A stretch of 19,358 bases of DNA from an uncultured Rubrobacteraceae bacterium (GTDB lineage Bacteria; Actinomycetota; Rubrobacteria; Rubrobacterales; Rubrobacteraceae): positions 1-19,358 of the forward strand of contig CADCUW010000092.1 in assembly GCA_902805985.1 (NCBI GenBank), read 5' to 3'. Shown piece by piece: positions 7,152-14,160 of this stretch. The position numbers and the translations under genes are program-made. Below the pieces are notes generated by a model. It saw only the letters and a list, made by a program, of their open reading frames with translations, ran no database searches and was not told the origin of the DNA. Position 1 is the first letter of the stretch, and each line of letters begins with the position of its first letter.

Positions 7152-7191
7152 GTAAGAGGGCGGCAGGTTCGCGAACCTGCCGCCCTCTTAC
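7152..7191. terminator. 40-base perfect palindrome after the coupling-protein gene
   Basis: Arms of 20 bases are perfectly complementary (starts GTAAGAGGGCGG, centre TTCGCGAA). No T run follows on the + strand; the - strand side is also not T-rich. As RNA it would form a very stable hairpin with a UUCG-like tip. It is probably a terminator of the U-less kind reported in actinobacteria, or a 3'-end stabiliser of the reductase operon mRNA. Confidence 0.6.
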
Positions 7192-7306
7192 GGCGTCGAC
7201 ACGCGATGGTTTAATTCGATTCACCGTGAGCCCCGCGCGAGGGGGACGCTGCCCTTCCCCGGGTGGCATCATGGGTTTGCAGGGAGATCGACCAAGGGAT
7301 AAGGTC

Positions 7307-8051
7307 ATGAGGTTCCGCACCCTCATGCGCGCGGCACTCTTTGACGGTACGCTGTACGCGGAGGCCAAGGCTAACACGACAGCCACCGGGTCGGCGCTTG
7401 GGGTCGTAGGGCTCGTGGCGCTGGCGCACGGTGCGGGAGGGATCATTCGGGCGGTGGCCTTCGAGCGGGACCCCCCGACAGGGACCCCCGACAGAGGGCT
7501 TCCTCATCGGCGCGCAAGGCGAGATCGTCTTCTGGGTCGGGAGCTCCTCCGCGATCTATCTCATCGGTAGATACCTTCTGGGCAGCACGGCCACCTACGG
7601 GCAGGAGCTACGGCCGTTGGGCTTCGCGGCGGTACCAGGGCTGCTCATCCCCGTTGCCGCCCTGGCCTCGCTCGTCGGTGCCGAGACCTTGATCTTCGCG
7701 GCGCTCGTTCCCTGGCGGTTGGCGACGAGCCTCGTCGCCGTAGACCGGGCCTTGGGGGTGGGTCGGACGAGGAGTGCGGTTGCCTTCTTGCTCGGCGCAA
7801 TGTGCGGGCTAGTGCTGGTGGGGATCGGTACGGTAACGCTGCTAAACGTACTGGCCTTAGCCAATCTCAGAGGATCCCCTGACCTTCGAAACCTTTGTTT
7901 GCCCCGGCCTTGCCACCCGACGAGCAGGACCGAGCGGCCAACTGGACCTTACGGCCGGTGGGAGAGCGCCTGGACGACCTTCTGGGGGGTCGGTAGGCGT
8001 TCCACGCCGGGCCAGCCGCGGCTGAGCAGCCCGCCGCCGCCCGCGACGTAG
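7307..8051 (+). pseudogene. Yip1-like membrane protein gene, frameshifted by a 13-bp tandem duplication
   Basis: Seen: the first part (ATG 7307, RFRTLMRAALFDGTLYAEAK, then a hydrophobic TGSALGVVGLVALAHGAGG) is in one frame; the rest (GEIVFWVGSSSAIYLIGRYL, then several hydrophobic segments to about 7860) is in another. They meet at two direct copies, GGGACCCCCCGACA (7467-7480) and GGGACCCCCGACA (7481-7493). Removing the 13-base second copy restores one frame reading ERDPPTEGFLIGAQGE, so the break is explained exactly. The pattern of a short N-terminus, then four or five membrane segments with ATYGQELRPLGFAAVPGLL, resembles Yip1-domain proteins common in these bacteria. After about 7870 the frame runs on over - strand sequence and no longer looks like protein. 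ATG 7271 and 7325 are alternative starts. Function unknown; either a pseudogene or a sequencing/assembly error. Confidence 0.65.
7467..7493. repeat. 13/14-bp tandem duplication
   Basis: GGGACCCCCCGACA is followed directly by GGGACCCCCGACA. The copies differ only by one C in the C run. The 13-base insertion shifts the Yip1-like reading frame by +1. Confidence 0.85.
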
Positions 8052-8240
8052 GAGATGATCACGGACGTGGGACCGTCGTCCCCGAAGCTGACCATCCGGT
8101 AGTACTTGCCGTGCCTCCCGATAACCGTGCCGGACGAACCCCGTTCCGACCGATCCTCCCACCCCAGGCGCGCGAGCGCTCCCCGTACACCTCGGCCCTG
8201 CTCTCTCCGCGAGAAGCCACGCGCCCTCCCGTCGCCCTCC
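7949..8240 (-). pseudogene. Fragment of an unrecognised protein gene, no start codon
   Basis: An open - strand frame (from after TGA 8275-8273 to TAA 7951-7949) has convincing protein character in its 3' half: GTVIGRHGKYYRMVSFGDDG, PTSVIISYVAGGGGLLSRGW, then VERLPTPQKVVQALSHRP. There is no ATG, GTG or TTG in the frame before an internal ATG at 8095, which lies mid-domain. Near 8180-8200 another frame reads RAEVYG, which would join ALARLGWEDR if two bases were removed, so a second frameshift is likely. I do not recognise the family. It lies just downstream of the 102-residue gene and the two frames overlap by about 23 bases. Called a remnant; a 48-residue product from 8095 is possible. Confidence 0.4.
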
Positions 8241-8249
8241 GGTCCCCGT

Positions 8250-8558
8250 CTAGCCGTTGCCCGGGCGCCGCGTCATCTCCCGCTCCTTGAGCTCCAACAG
8301 CCCGTCCCGGAACTCCTCCGGAGAGGTGGATCTCTCGAAGAGGCCGGCAATGTCCTCTATGTCCCGGCGATTCATCAGGAGGTACTCCCACCCGTCCTTG
8401 GTGTGCAGGCCCTCGAAGGCGCAGACCGCCATCGCCACGGTATTCCACGGGTCCTCCGTCCCGTTCTCGTGGCACATGTGGAGCATCCTGCCCGCCTTGA
8501 GGGTGCGCTCCCCGAACTCCCTCGGCCTCGTGTGCCTGTTCGCATGATCCCCGAGCAT
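8250..8558 (-). CDS. Unrecognised 102-residue protein
   Basis: No family recognised. Seen: 102 residues, hydrophilic, no membrane segment; a motif-like core KAGRMLHMCHENGTEDPWNT (about 22-41), then VAMAVCAFEGLHTKDGWEYL and a charged helical C-terminus (SPEEFRDGLLELKEREM). Start: ATG 8558 has a strong AAAGGAG about 6 bases upstream; a TTG 18 bases further up is less likely. A weak - strand -10 (TATAGA) lies about 75 bases upstream. Context: back to back with the amidohydrolase operon promoter. Its good ribosome site and codon use suggest a live gene, unlike its downstream neighbour. A His/Cys pair (HMCH) might bind metal; that is speculation. Confidence 0.65.
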   Translation of the reverse strand: MLGDHANRHTRPREFGERTLKAGRMLHMCHENGTEDPWNTVAMAVCAFEGLHTKDGWEYLLMNRRDIEDIAGLFERSTSPEEFRDGLLELKEREMTRRPGNG

Positions 8559-8670
8559 TCTCGACTCCTTTCCCAAAAGGGCGGCGAAGATCGTCGTGTT
8601 CTCGGCCGAACGTCCCTCGCTTGCAACAGTCTATACAGGCAGGGTGGCCGCGTCCCGTTCCCCCGAGGTT

Positions 8671-8689
8671 TTTCTTACGTTGTTGGAAA
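8671..8689. promoter_or_regulatory. Palindromic operator O4 ahead of the amidohydrolase-groEL operon
   Basis: TTTCTTACGTTGTTGGAAA follows TTTC-nn-AC-nnn-GT-nn-GAAA, centre 8680. It shares TTTCT-AC and TGTTGGAAA with O1. The centre is 47 bp before the first base of the -10 at 8727, about -59. Confidence 0.75.
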
Positions 8690-8702
8690 GCCGGGGGCGT
8701 TG

Positions 8703-8732
8703 TTGCCGCGGGTCCGGGGTTCACCCTATAAT
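8703..8732 (+). promoter_or_regulatory. Promoter of the amidohydrolase / MIP18 / adh / groEL operon
   Basis: TTGCCG (8703-8708) and a perfect TATAAT (8727-8732) with an 18-bp spacer. Predicted start near 8739 leaves a leader of about 150 bases, in which a strong AAAGGAGG (about 8755) has no standard start codon behind it. The real first start is TTG 8889. Confidence 0.65.
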
Positions 8733-8888
8733 TGTGTCGATCTCAACCTTGGGAAAGGAGGGAATCGGTTCGAGGATTCACGCAACCTCTAAGAGCCGGG
8801 TAAGCCATCTGGCTTGTCCTGTGTATGCGTAGTTACCGGGGGTACGTCTGGCTGGGGAGCGGCGTATCCGAGAGGGAGAGGAGATCTC

Positions 8889-9923
8889 TTGTACGAGAAA
8901 GACGGCGAGAAGTACTTCGTGGTCGACGGTCACGTCCACTACTGGGACGCGAGCCCGGAGAACACGACCAACCGCTACGGCGAGGGCTTTATAAGCTGCT
9001 TCTACGACTACCATAAGAACCTCAGCCCCGAAGAGTACGCGTGGGACTACGACAAGTACCGCAAGTACTCTGAAGAGGACATGATGCACGACCTCTTCGA
9101 GGTGGGCTACGCCGACAAGGCGATCTTCCAGCCCACCTACCTCACGGACTTCTACGGCAACGGCTTCAATACCACCGAGCGCAACGCCATCATGCGCGAC
9201 AAGTACCCCGACAAGTTTATCCTGAACGGCTCCTTCGAGCCCAGGCGCGGCGAGGCCGGCCTCCAGGAGTTCGAGCGCAAGCACGAGAAGTACGGCTTCA
9301 CCGGCGTCAAGCTCTACACCGCCGAGTGGCACGATGACTCTAGAGGCTGGAAGCTCGACGACTACTGGTCCATAAAGCACCTCGAGAAGTGCGTGGAGCT
9401 CGGTGTAAAGAACGTCCACGTCCACAAGGGGCCGACGATCTGGCCGCTCAACAAGGACGCCTTCGACGTCGCAGACGTCGACAGGGTCGCCGGCGAGTTC
9501 CCCGACCTCAACTTTATCGTCGAGCACGTGGGGTTGCCGAGGCTGGAGGACTTCTGCTGGATCGGGACGCAGGAGCCCAACGTCTACGGTGGCCTGGCGG
9601 TCGCGATGCCGTTCATCCACGCCAAGCCCAGGTACTTCGCCCAGATCATGGGCGAGCTGCTGTACTGGCTCGGCGATGACAAGCTCCTCTTCGCCAGCGA
9701 CTACGCGCTCTGGCAGCCCAAGTGGCTCGTCGAGATGTTCGTGGACTTCAAGTACCCCGAGGACGCGGAGTTCGACGACTACGACGAGATCACGCCGGAC
9801 GTCAAGCGCAAGATCCTCGGCCTCAACGCCGCCAACCTCTACGGCATAGAGGTCCCGCAGGAGATGCGGGCCACCGAGGAGAGCGGCGACCGCGTGGCCG
9901 CCGAGCCGGTCTCCCCCGCCTGA
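8889..9923 (+). CDS. Amidohydrolase-2 family metal-dependent hydrolase of the monooxygenase locus
   Basis: TIM-barrel hydrolase (344 residues) of the amidohydrolase-2 (PF04909-type) group. Seen: the metal-binding HxH at H15/H17 (VVDGHVHYWD), later HVHKGPTIWP, EHVGLPRLED and the catalytic Asp region LLFASDYALWQP. Start: TTG 8889 gives MYEKDGEKYFVVDGH, with GAGGAG 5 bases upstream; a longer in-frame reading from 8814 has no ribosome site. Known: a homologue accompanies mimABCD in mycobacteria, from memory, but its reaction is not established to my knowledge. Context: first gene of the third unit, with overlap TGATG to the next gene. Inference: it may act in maturation of the monooxygenase or on a downstream metabolite. 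Confidence 0.9.
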   Translation: MYEKDGEKYFVVDGHVHYWDASPENTTNRYGEGFISCFYDYHKNLSPEEYAWDYDKYRKYSEEDMMHDLFEVGYADKAIFQPTYLTDFYGNGFNTTERNAIMRDKYPDKFILNGSFEPRRGEAGLQEFERKHEKYGFTGVKLYTAEWHDDSRGWKLDDYWSIKHLEKCVELGVKNVHVHKGPTIWPLNKDAFDVADVDRVAGEFPDLNFIVEHVGLPRLEDFCWIGTQEPNVYGGLAVAMPFIHAKPRYFAQIMGELLYWLGDDKLLFASDYALWQPKWLVEMFVDFKYPEDAEFDDYDEITPDVKRKILGLNAANLYGIEVPQEMRATEESGDRVAAEPVSPA

Positions 9924-10618
9924 TGCCTGCCCGCAAGGAGGTCCTGGACGCCCTCTCGGGCGTCCGGGACCCGGAGCTTGACGAGCCGATCACCGACCTG
10001 GACTTCGTGTCCTCGTTGGAGATAGAGGACGACGCAGCCACCATCAGGCTGCGGCTGCCGACGTACTTCTGCGCCCCGAACTTCGCCTACCTGATGGTCG
10101 CGGACGCGCAGGCCGCGGCCGTCTCGGTGCCGGGCATCGAGCGGGCGACGGTCTTTCTCGACGACCACTACGCCTCCGAGGAGATCAACGGCGGCGTCAA
10201 CGAAGAGCGCGGCTTCGACGGCGCCTTCCCCAAGGAGACGGAGAGCCCCGACCTCGAAGGGCTCCGTACCATCTTCCGGCGCAAGAGCTTCGTCTCCCGC
10301 CAGGAGCAGCTCTGCCGAACCCTACGGGCTGATGGCCATCCTCCGGAAGAACTCGCGAACATGAAGTTGGAGGACCTCCCCCCCTCAGACGAGTTCGAGA
10401 AGTATCTGGAGCGCAGGGCGGAGCTCGGCCTCGACGTCTCGGCCGGGGCTCCGCTCGTCGTTGACCCTGACGGCAACCGGGTGCCGGAGGATGCGGTCGT
10501 GCAGCACCTGCGGTTCGCCAAGACCGTGAGGGTGAGCATCGAGGGGAACGCAGGCCTCTGTCGCGGTCTCCTCTCCGTCCGCTACGGCATTCCCCAAAGA
10601 GAGGAGAAGACCGCATGA
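9923..10618 (+). CDS. MIP18/DUF59 iron-sulfur assembly-type protein with C-terminal extension
   Basis: 231 residues. Seen: an N-terminal MIP18 (DUF59) domain, about residues 1-85, with the family signature DALSGVRDPELDEPITDLDF and a conserved-looking Cys in YFCAPNFAYLM; then about 145 residues that I cannot assign, including RKSFVSRQEQLCRTLR and FAKTVRVSIEGNAGLCRGLL. Known: DUF59 proteins help load metal or iron-sulfur centres (SufT, the PaaD family; PaaD serves another diiron monooxygenase, PaaABCDE). Start: ATG 9923 overlaps the amidohydrolase stop (TGATG); the end overlaps the next gene (ATGA), so all three are tightly coupled. Inference: maturation factor for the diiron hydroxylase or its reductase, by analogy with PaaD. 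Confidence 0.85.
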   Translation: MPARKEVLDALSGVRDPELDEPITDLDFVSSLEIEDDAATIRLRLPTYFCAPNFAYLMVADAQAAAVSVPGIERATVFLDDHYASEEINGGVNEERGFDGAFPKETESPDLEGLRTIFRRKSFVSRQEQLCRTLRADGHPPEELANMKLEDLPPSDEFEKYLERRAELGLDVSAGAPLVVDPDGNRVPEDAVVQHLRFAKTVRVSIEGNAGLCRGLLSVRYGIPQREEKTA

Positions 10619-11676
10619 AGGCGGCCCGGCTGCACCGCTACGACGAGAGCATTCCCAAGGACAGCCTCAAGGTCGAGGAGATCGAAGAGCCGAAGATAGA
10701 GAACCCCTTAGACGTTCTCGTGAAGGTCGGGGCGGCGGGGCTCTGCCGCACGGACATCCACGTCGTCGAGGGCCAGTGGGCGCCCATCCAGGACCCGGAC
10801 GGGACGCTGCTGCCGTACGTGCTCGGGCACGAGAACTCGGGGTGGGTCGAGGAGGTCGGGTCTGCCGTCACCAACGTGCAACCGGGCGACACCGTGATCT
10901 GCCACCCCCTAATGACGTGCGGGCTTTGCCACTATTGCCGAGCGGGCAGGGACATGCAGTGCGAGAACGGCGCCTTCCCCGGCATAAGCCAGGACGGCGG
11001 CTTCGCCCAGCTTCTGAGAACGAGCGCGAGGAGCGTCGTAAAGCTCGACCCGGTCCTGCAGCCCAAGGACATCGCAGCCCTCGCCGACGCGGGGCTGACC
11101 GCCCACCACGCCGTCAGGAAGGCCGTACCCGACCTCTACGCCGGGACTAACGCCGTCGTCATAGGCGCCGGGGGGCTCGGGCACATCGGCATCCAGTGCC
11201 TGAGGGCGATGACGCCGACGAACATAATCGTGGTGGACCCGAGTGAGGAGGCGCTCGCACTCGCCAAGGAGTGGGGCGCGGACGAGACCGTGCAGGTCCA
11301 GGAGGGCTACGCGGACACCGTGATCGAGATGACCAACGGGGGGGCCGAGGTCGTCTTCGACTACGTCGGCGAGCGGGGCGCCCAGGACGAGGCCTGGAAG
11401 ATGACGCGGCCGGCCGGCTCCCACTACGTCATCGGCTACGGTGGGAAGATCGAGATCCCGACCATAGACATCATCTCGACCGAGCGGAACGTCATCGGCA
11501 ACCTCGTCGGCACCTACAACGACCTCGCCGAGCTGATGAACCTGACGGCCCGGGGCCTGGTCACGCTCCATACATCGACCTACCCGCTGGACGCCGTCAA
11601 CGACGCGATCCAGGACCTGAACTCGGGCAACCTGAGGGGGCGCGGAATACTCATCCCCGAGGGCGCCGCCGCCTGA
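10615..11676 (+). CDS. adh: Zinc-dependent NAD alcohol dehydrogenase (MDR family)
   Basis: 353 residues, medium-chain dehydrogenase. Seen: catalytic zinc ligands C44 and H72/E73 (GLCRTDIH, GHENSG), a full structural zinc lobe C102, C105, C108 and C116, and a Rossmann motif VIGAGGLGHIG (about 176-186); the acidic residue in IIVVDPSEE indicates NAD rather than NADP. Known: an adh follows prm/mim genes in Gordonia and mycobacteria and oxidises the alcohol product, such as 2-propanol to acetone. Start: ATG 10615 overlaps the preceding stop. Context: third gene of the unit, followed by a stem-loop and then groEL. The substrate is inferred from position. Confidence 0.93.
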   Translation: MKAARLHRYDESIPKDSLKVEEIEEPKIENPLDVLVKVGAAGLCRTDIHVVEGQWAPIQDPDGTLLPYVLGHENSGWVEEVGSAVTNVQPGDTVICHPLMTCGLCHYCRAGRDMQCENGAFPGISQDGGFAQLLRTSARSVVKLDPVLQPKDIAALADAGLTAHHAVRKAVPDLYAGTNAVVIGAGGLGHIGIQCLRAMTPTNIIVVDPSEEALALAKEWGADETVQVQEGYADTVIEMTNGGAEVVFDYVGERGAQDEAWKMTRPAGSHYVIGYGGKIEIPTIDIISTERNVIGNLVGTYNDLAELMNLTARGLVTLHTSTYPLDAVNDAIQDLNSGNLRGRGILIPEGAAA

Positions 11677-11710
11677 TACCCCAGTAGGGACCACAACGAC
11701 CGCGAGATAA

Positions 11711-11740
11711 ACAGGGGTGCCGGAATGCCGGCGCCCCTGT
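11711..11740 (+). other. Stem-loop between adh and groEL
   Basis: A 13-bp stem (ACAGGGGTGCCGG / CCGGCGCCCCTGT, one G-U pair) with loop AATG, 34 bases after the adh stop. No T run follows, and no clear promoter is visible before groEL, so I favour an attenuator or mRNA processing/stability element within one operon over a full terminator. Confidence 0.5.
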
Positions 11741-11784
11741 CCATTATCGACCAAGCCGTGTCGCAGCGGCGGGAAGGTTCTACC

Positions 11785-13419
11785 GTGGCGCACAAGAAGC
11801 TGAAGTTCGACACCGACGCCCGCCGGGCGCTCGAGAGGGGCGTAGACAAGCTCGCGGGCGCCGTGAGGGTCACGCTAGGCCCGAAGGGGCAGTACGTGGT
11901 CCTCGGCCAGGCGTTCGGCACGCCGACGATCACCAACGACGGCGTGACCATCGCCCGGCAGGTGGAGCTCAGAGACGTCTTCGAGAACCAGGGCGCCCAA
12001 CTCGTGCTCGAGGTCGCGACCAAGACAAACGACGTGGCGGGCGACGGGACGACGACAGCCCTCGTGCTGGCCCAGAAGATCGTGAGCGAGGGCCTCAAGA
12101 ACGTGGCGGCCGGGGCCAACCCGGTCATCTTGCGGGGCGGCATCGACAAGGCCGTCGAGGCCGCGGTCGGTTCGATCCGGGCTCAGGCGCGCGAGATCTC
12201 GGGCAGGGATGAGATCTCGCGCGTCGGCGCGATCTCCGCCCGCTCCCGGGAGATAGGCGACGTTATCGCCGACGCTATAGAGAAGGTCGGCAAGGACGGC
12301 GTCGTGAACGTGGAGCAGGGACAGACCCTCGCCATGGAGCTGGAGTTCACGGAGGGGATGCACTTCGACAAGGGCTACGTCTCCCCCTACTTCGTCACCG
12401 ACCAGGAGACGATGGAGGCGGTGCTCGACGAGCCATACATACTCCTCGCGAACCAGAAGATCAGCAACGTCCCTGACCTGCTGCCGGTCCTGAACGCCGT
12501 CGTGCGGGCCGGCAAGCCGCTGCTCATAATCTCCGACGACCTCGAAGGCGAGGCCCTGGCGGCCCTGATAGTCAACAACGCGCGCGGGACCTTCTCCGTG
12601 GCCGCCGTGCGGGCGCCGAGCTTCGGCGACCGCAGGAAGAGGATGCTCGAGGACATCGCCATCCTCACCGGCGGCGAGGTCATCACCGCCGACCTCGGCC
12701 TCACGCTCGAGAACGCCAGCATAGACCAGCTCGGCCGTGCGAGGCGCGTCTACATCACCAAGGACGACACCGTCATCATCGACGGCGCGGGCGACCCCGA
12801 GGAGATCTCCGGCCGCACCCACCAGATCCGGAACGAACTCGAGATGACCGAATCGGACTTCGACCGCGAGAAGCTCCAGGAGCGTCTCGCCAGGCTGGCC
12901 GGCGGCGTCGCGATCGTCAAGGTTGGCGCCGCGACCGAGACGGAGCTCAAGGAGCGCAAGCACCGCGTCGAGGACGCCCTCTCGGCGACCCGGGCAGCTC
13001 TTGAGGAGGGCATCGTCCCCGGCGGGGGCGTGGTGTACCTGCGGGCCCAGGAGGCCGTCGCCGGGATACTCGATACGCTCGACGGCGACGAGAAGACGGG
13101 GGCCAGGATCGTGCACCGGGCGCTGGAGGAGCCGATCCGCCAGATCGCCGCCAACGCCGGCGCCGACGGGTCGATCGTGGTCTCCAGGGTGAGGGACCGG
13201 GGCGGCGACGTCGGCTTCAACGCGCTAACCGGCGAGTACGAGGACCTGATCTCCGCCGGCGTCACCGACCCGACGATGGTCTCCCGCTCGGCCCTCGAGA
13301 ACGCCGCCTCGATCGGCTCCCTGATCCTGACCACCGAGGTCGTCGTCGCAGAACCCCCGCCCGAGGGCGGAGGCGCCGCGGCCGTCTCCCGCACCGGCCA
13401 CAACATGGACTTCATGTAG
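11785..13419 (+). CDS. mimG: Dedicated GroEL-like chaperonin of the monooxygenase locus
   Basis: 544 residues, a full-length Hsp60. Seen: [22 protein letters not shown], the ATP-site [15 protein letters not shown], and the chaperonin signature [15 protein letters not shown]. The C-terminus ends GHNMDFM and lacks the GGM repeats of housekeeping GroEL. No groES is next to it. Start: GTG 11785 ([14 protein letters not shown]) with GGGAAGG 7 bases upstream; the in-frame extension upstream covers the stem-loop and is not coding. Known: in mycobacteria MimG, a GroEL homologue, is needed to produce active MimABCD in a foreign host. Inference: it folds the hydroxylase here. Last gene of the unit. Confidence 0.93.
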   Translation: MAHKKLKFDTDARRALERGVDKLAGAVRVTLGPKGQYVVLGQAFGTPTITNDGVTIARQVELRDVFENQGAQLVLEVATKTNDVAGDGTTTALVLAQKIVSEGLKNVAAGANPVILRGGIDKAVEAAVGSIRAQAREISGRDEISRVGAISARSREIGDVIADAIEKVGKDGVVNVEQGQTLAMELEFTEGMHFDKGYVSPYFVTDQETMEAVLDEPYILLANQKISNVPDLLPVLNAVVRAGKPLLIISDDLEGEALAALIVNNARGTFSVAAVRAPSFGDRRKRMLEDIAILTGGEVITADLGLTLENASIDQLGRARRVYITKDDTVIIDGAGDPEEISGRTHQIRNELEMTESDFDREKLQERLARLAGGVAIVKVGAATETELKERKHRVEDALSATRAALEEGIVPGGGVVYLRAQEAVAGILDTLDGDEKTGARIVHRALEEPIRQIAANAGADGSIVVSRVRDRGGDVGFNALTGEYEDLISAGVTDPTMVSRSALENAASIGSLILTTEVVVAEPPPEGGGAAAVSRTGHNMDFM

Positions 13420-13458
13420 GTTTCGGGGGACGGTTCTCCGGGGCGCGGACCTACTCGC

Positions 13459-14073
13459 TCACCGGTCCGTGGCCGCGAGTTTGGCGGCGAAGCAGACCAG
13501 GAACGCGCCGAACGCCCGTTCGATCCACCGGCGGGCGACGGGCGCCGCGAGCACGAGGTCGCGTATGGCGGCGCTCGCGAACACGTAGGCGGTGAACACG
13601 GCGAGGGTCATGAGCATGAAGATCCCACCGAGCCAGATCAGCTCGGCGTCGAGCAGGCCCGGCGGGGCGTCCAGGAACTGCGGCAGGAAGGCGAAGAAGA
13701 ACAGGGTCAACTTCGGGTTGAGGACGTTTAGAAGTACCCCGCGCCGCACGATCGGGCCCGCGGGATCGCTTGTGGCCGCCCCGCCGTCCATCGGGAGGTC
13801 GCCGGCATGGCGGATCATCGATAAGCCCATGTAGACGAGGTAGGCGACCCCCGCCCACCGGACCACCTCGAACACTACCGACCCGGCCTGCATGATGCCG
13901 GACAGACCGAGCATGGCAGCCAGCATGTGAGGGACGATGCCTAGAGTGCAGCCGACGGCCGCGAACAACCCGCGTCGGCGACCGCCGCCGATCGAGCTAG
14001 AGACCGTGTAGACCACCCCGGTGCCAGGTATGAGGACCACAACGAGCGACGTCAAAAGATACTCGACGGACAT
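13459..14073 (-). CDS. LysE/RhtB-family amino acid exporter
   Basis: Inner-membrane exporter of about 204 residues. Seen: N-terminal EYLLTSLVVVLIPGTGVVYTVS with the family's PG motif, GGGRRRGLFAAVGCTLGIVPHM, then LLNVLNPKLTLFFFAFLPQF, the usual NPK signature, and about six hydrophobic segments. Start uncertain: ATG 14073 gives the conserved N-terminus but has no ribosome site; TTG 14109 adds 12 residues and has AAGG about 5 bases upstream. Context: converges on groEL with only 39 bases between the two stops; an unrelated function is likely. Substrate unknown. Confidence 0.88.
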   Translation of the reverse strand: MSVEYLLTSLVVVLIPGTGVVYTVSSSIGGGRRRGLFAAVGCTLGIVPHMLAAMLGLSGIMQAGSVVFEVVRWAGVAYLVYMGLSMIRHAGDLPMDGGAATSDPAGPIVRRGVLLNVLNPKLTLFFFAFLPQFLDAPPGLLDAELIWLGGIFMLMTLAVFTAYVFASAAIRDLVLAAPVARRWIERAFGAFLVCFAAKLAATDR

Positions 14074-14121
14074 GCCAGGGAGGCTAGTGGCTCCGGGTGA
14101 GCCTGTCAATAACCTTAAGTA

Positions 14122-14141
14122 CCGGGGGCGAACTCCCCCGG
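14122..14141 (-). terminator. Stem-loop after the P1 peptidase gene
   Basis: A 7-bp stem CCGGGGG / CCCCCGG with a 6-base loop, about 20 bases downstream of the peptidase stop on the - strand, followed by the moderately T-rich TACTTAAGGTTATTG. It likely ends the topA-to-peptidase direction transcript; it also lies just before the exporter start. Confidence 0.45.
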
Positions 14142-14160
14142 CCTGGCTTCAAACTCGGCT

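Noticed and set aside
8059..8724. 221-codon - strand frame overlapping the 102-residue gene
   Set aside because: Gly/Arg-rich, out of frame with the gene that has the strong AAAGGAG; its upstream part crosses the operator and promoter of the amidohydrolase unit.
11875..13116. 413-codon - strand frame opposite groEL
   Set aside because: Antisense shadow of a clear chaperonin gene; no ribosome site or known domain.
13446..13469. CGGACC...GGTCCG hairpin between groEL and the exporter as a two-way terminator
   Set aside because: Only 6 bp with a 12-base loop, overlaps the exporter stop region, and no T run on either side.
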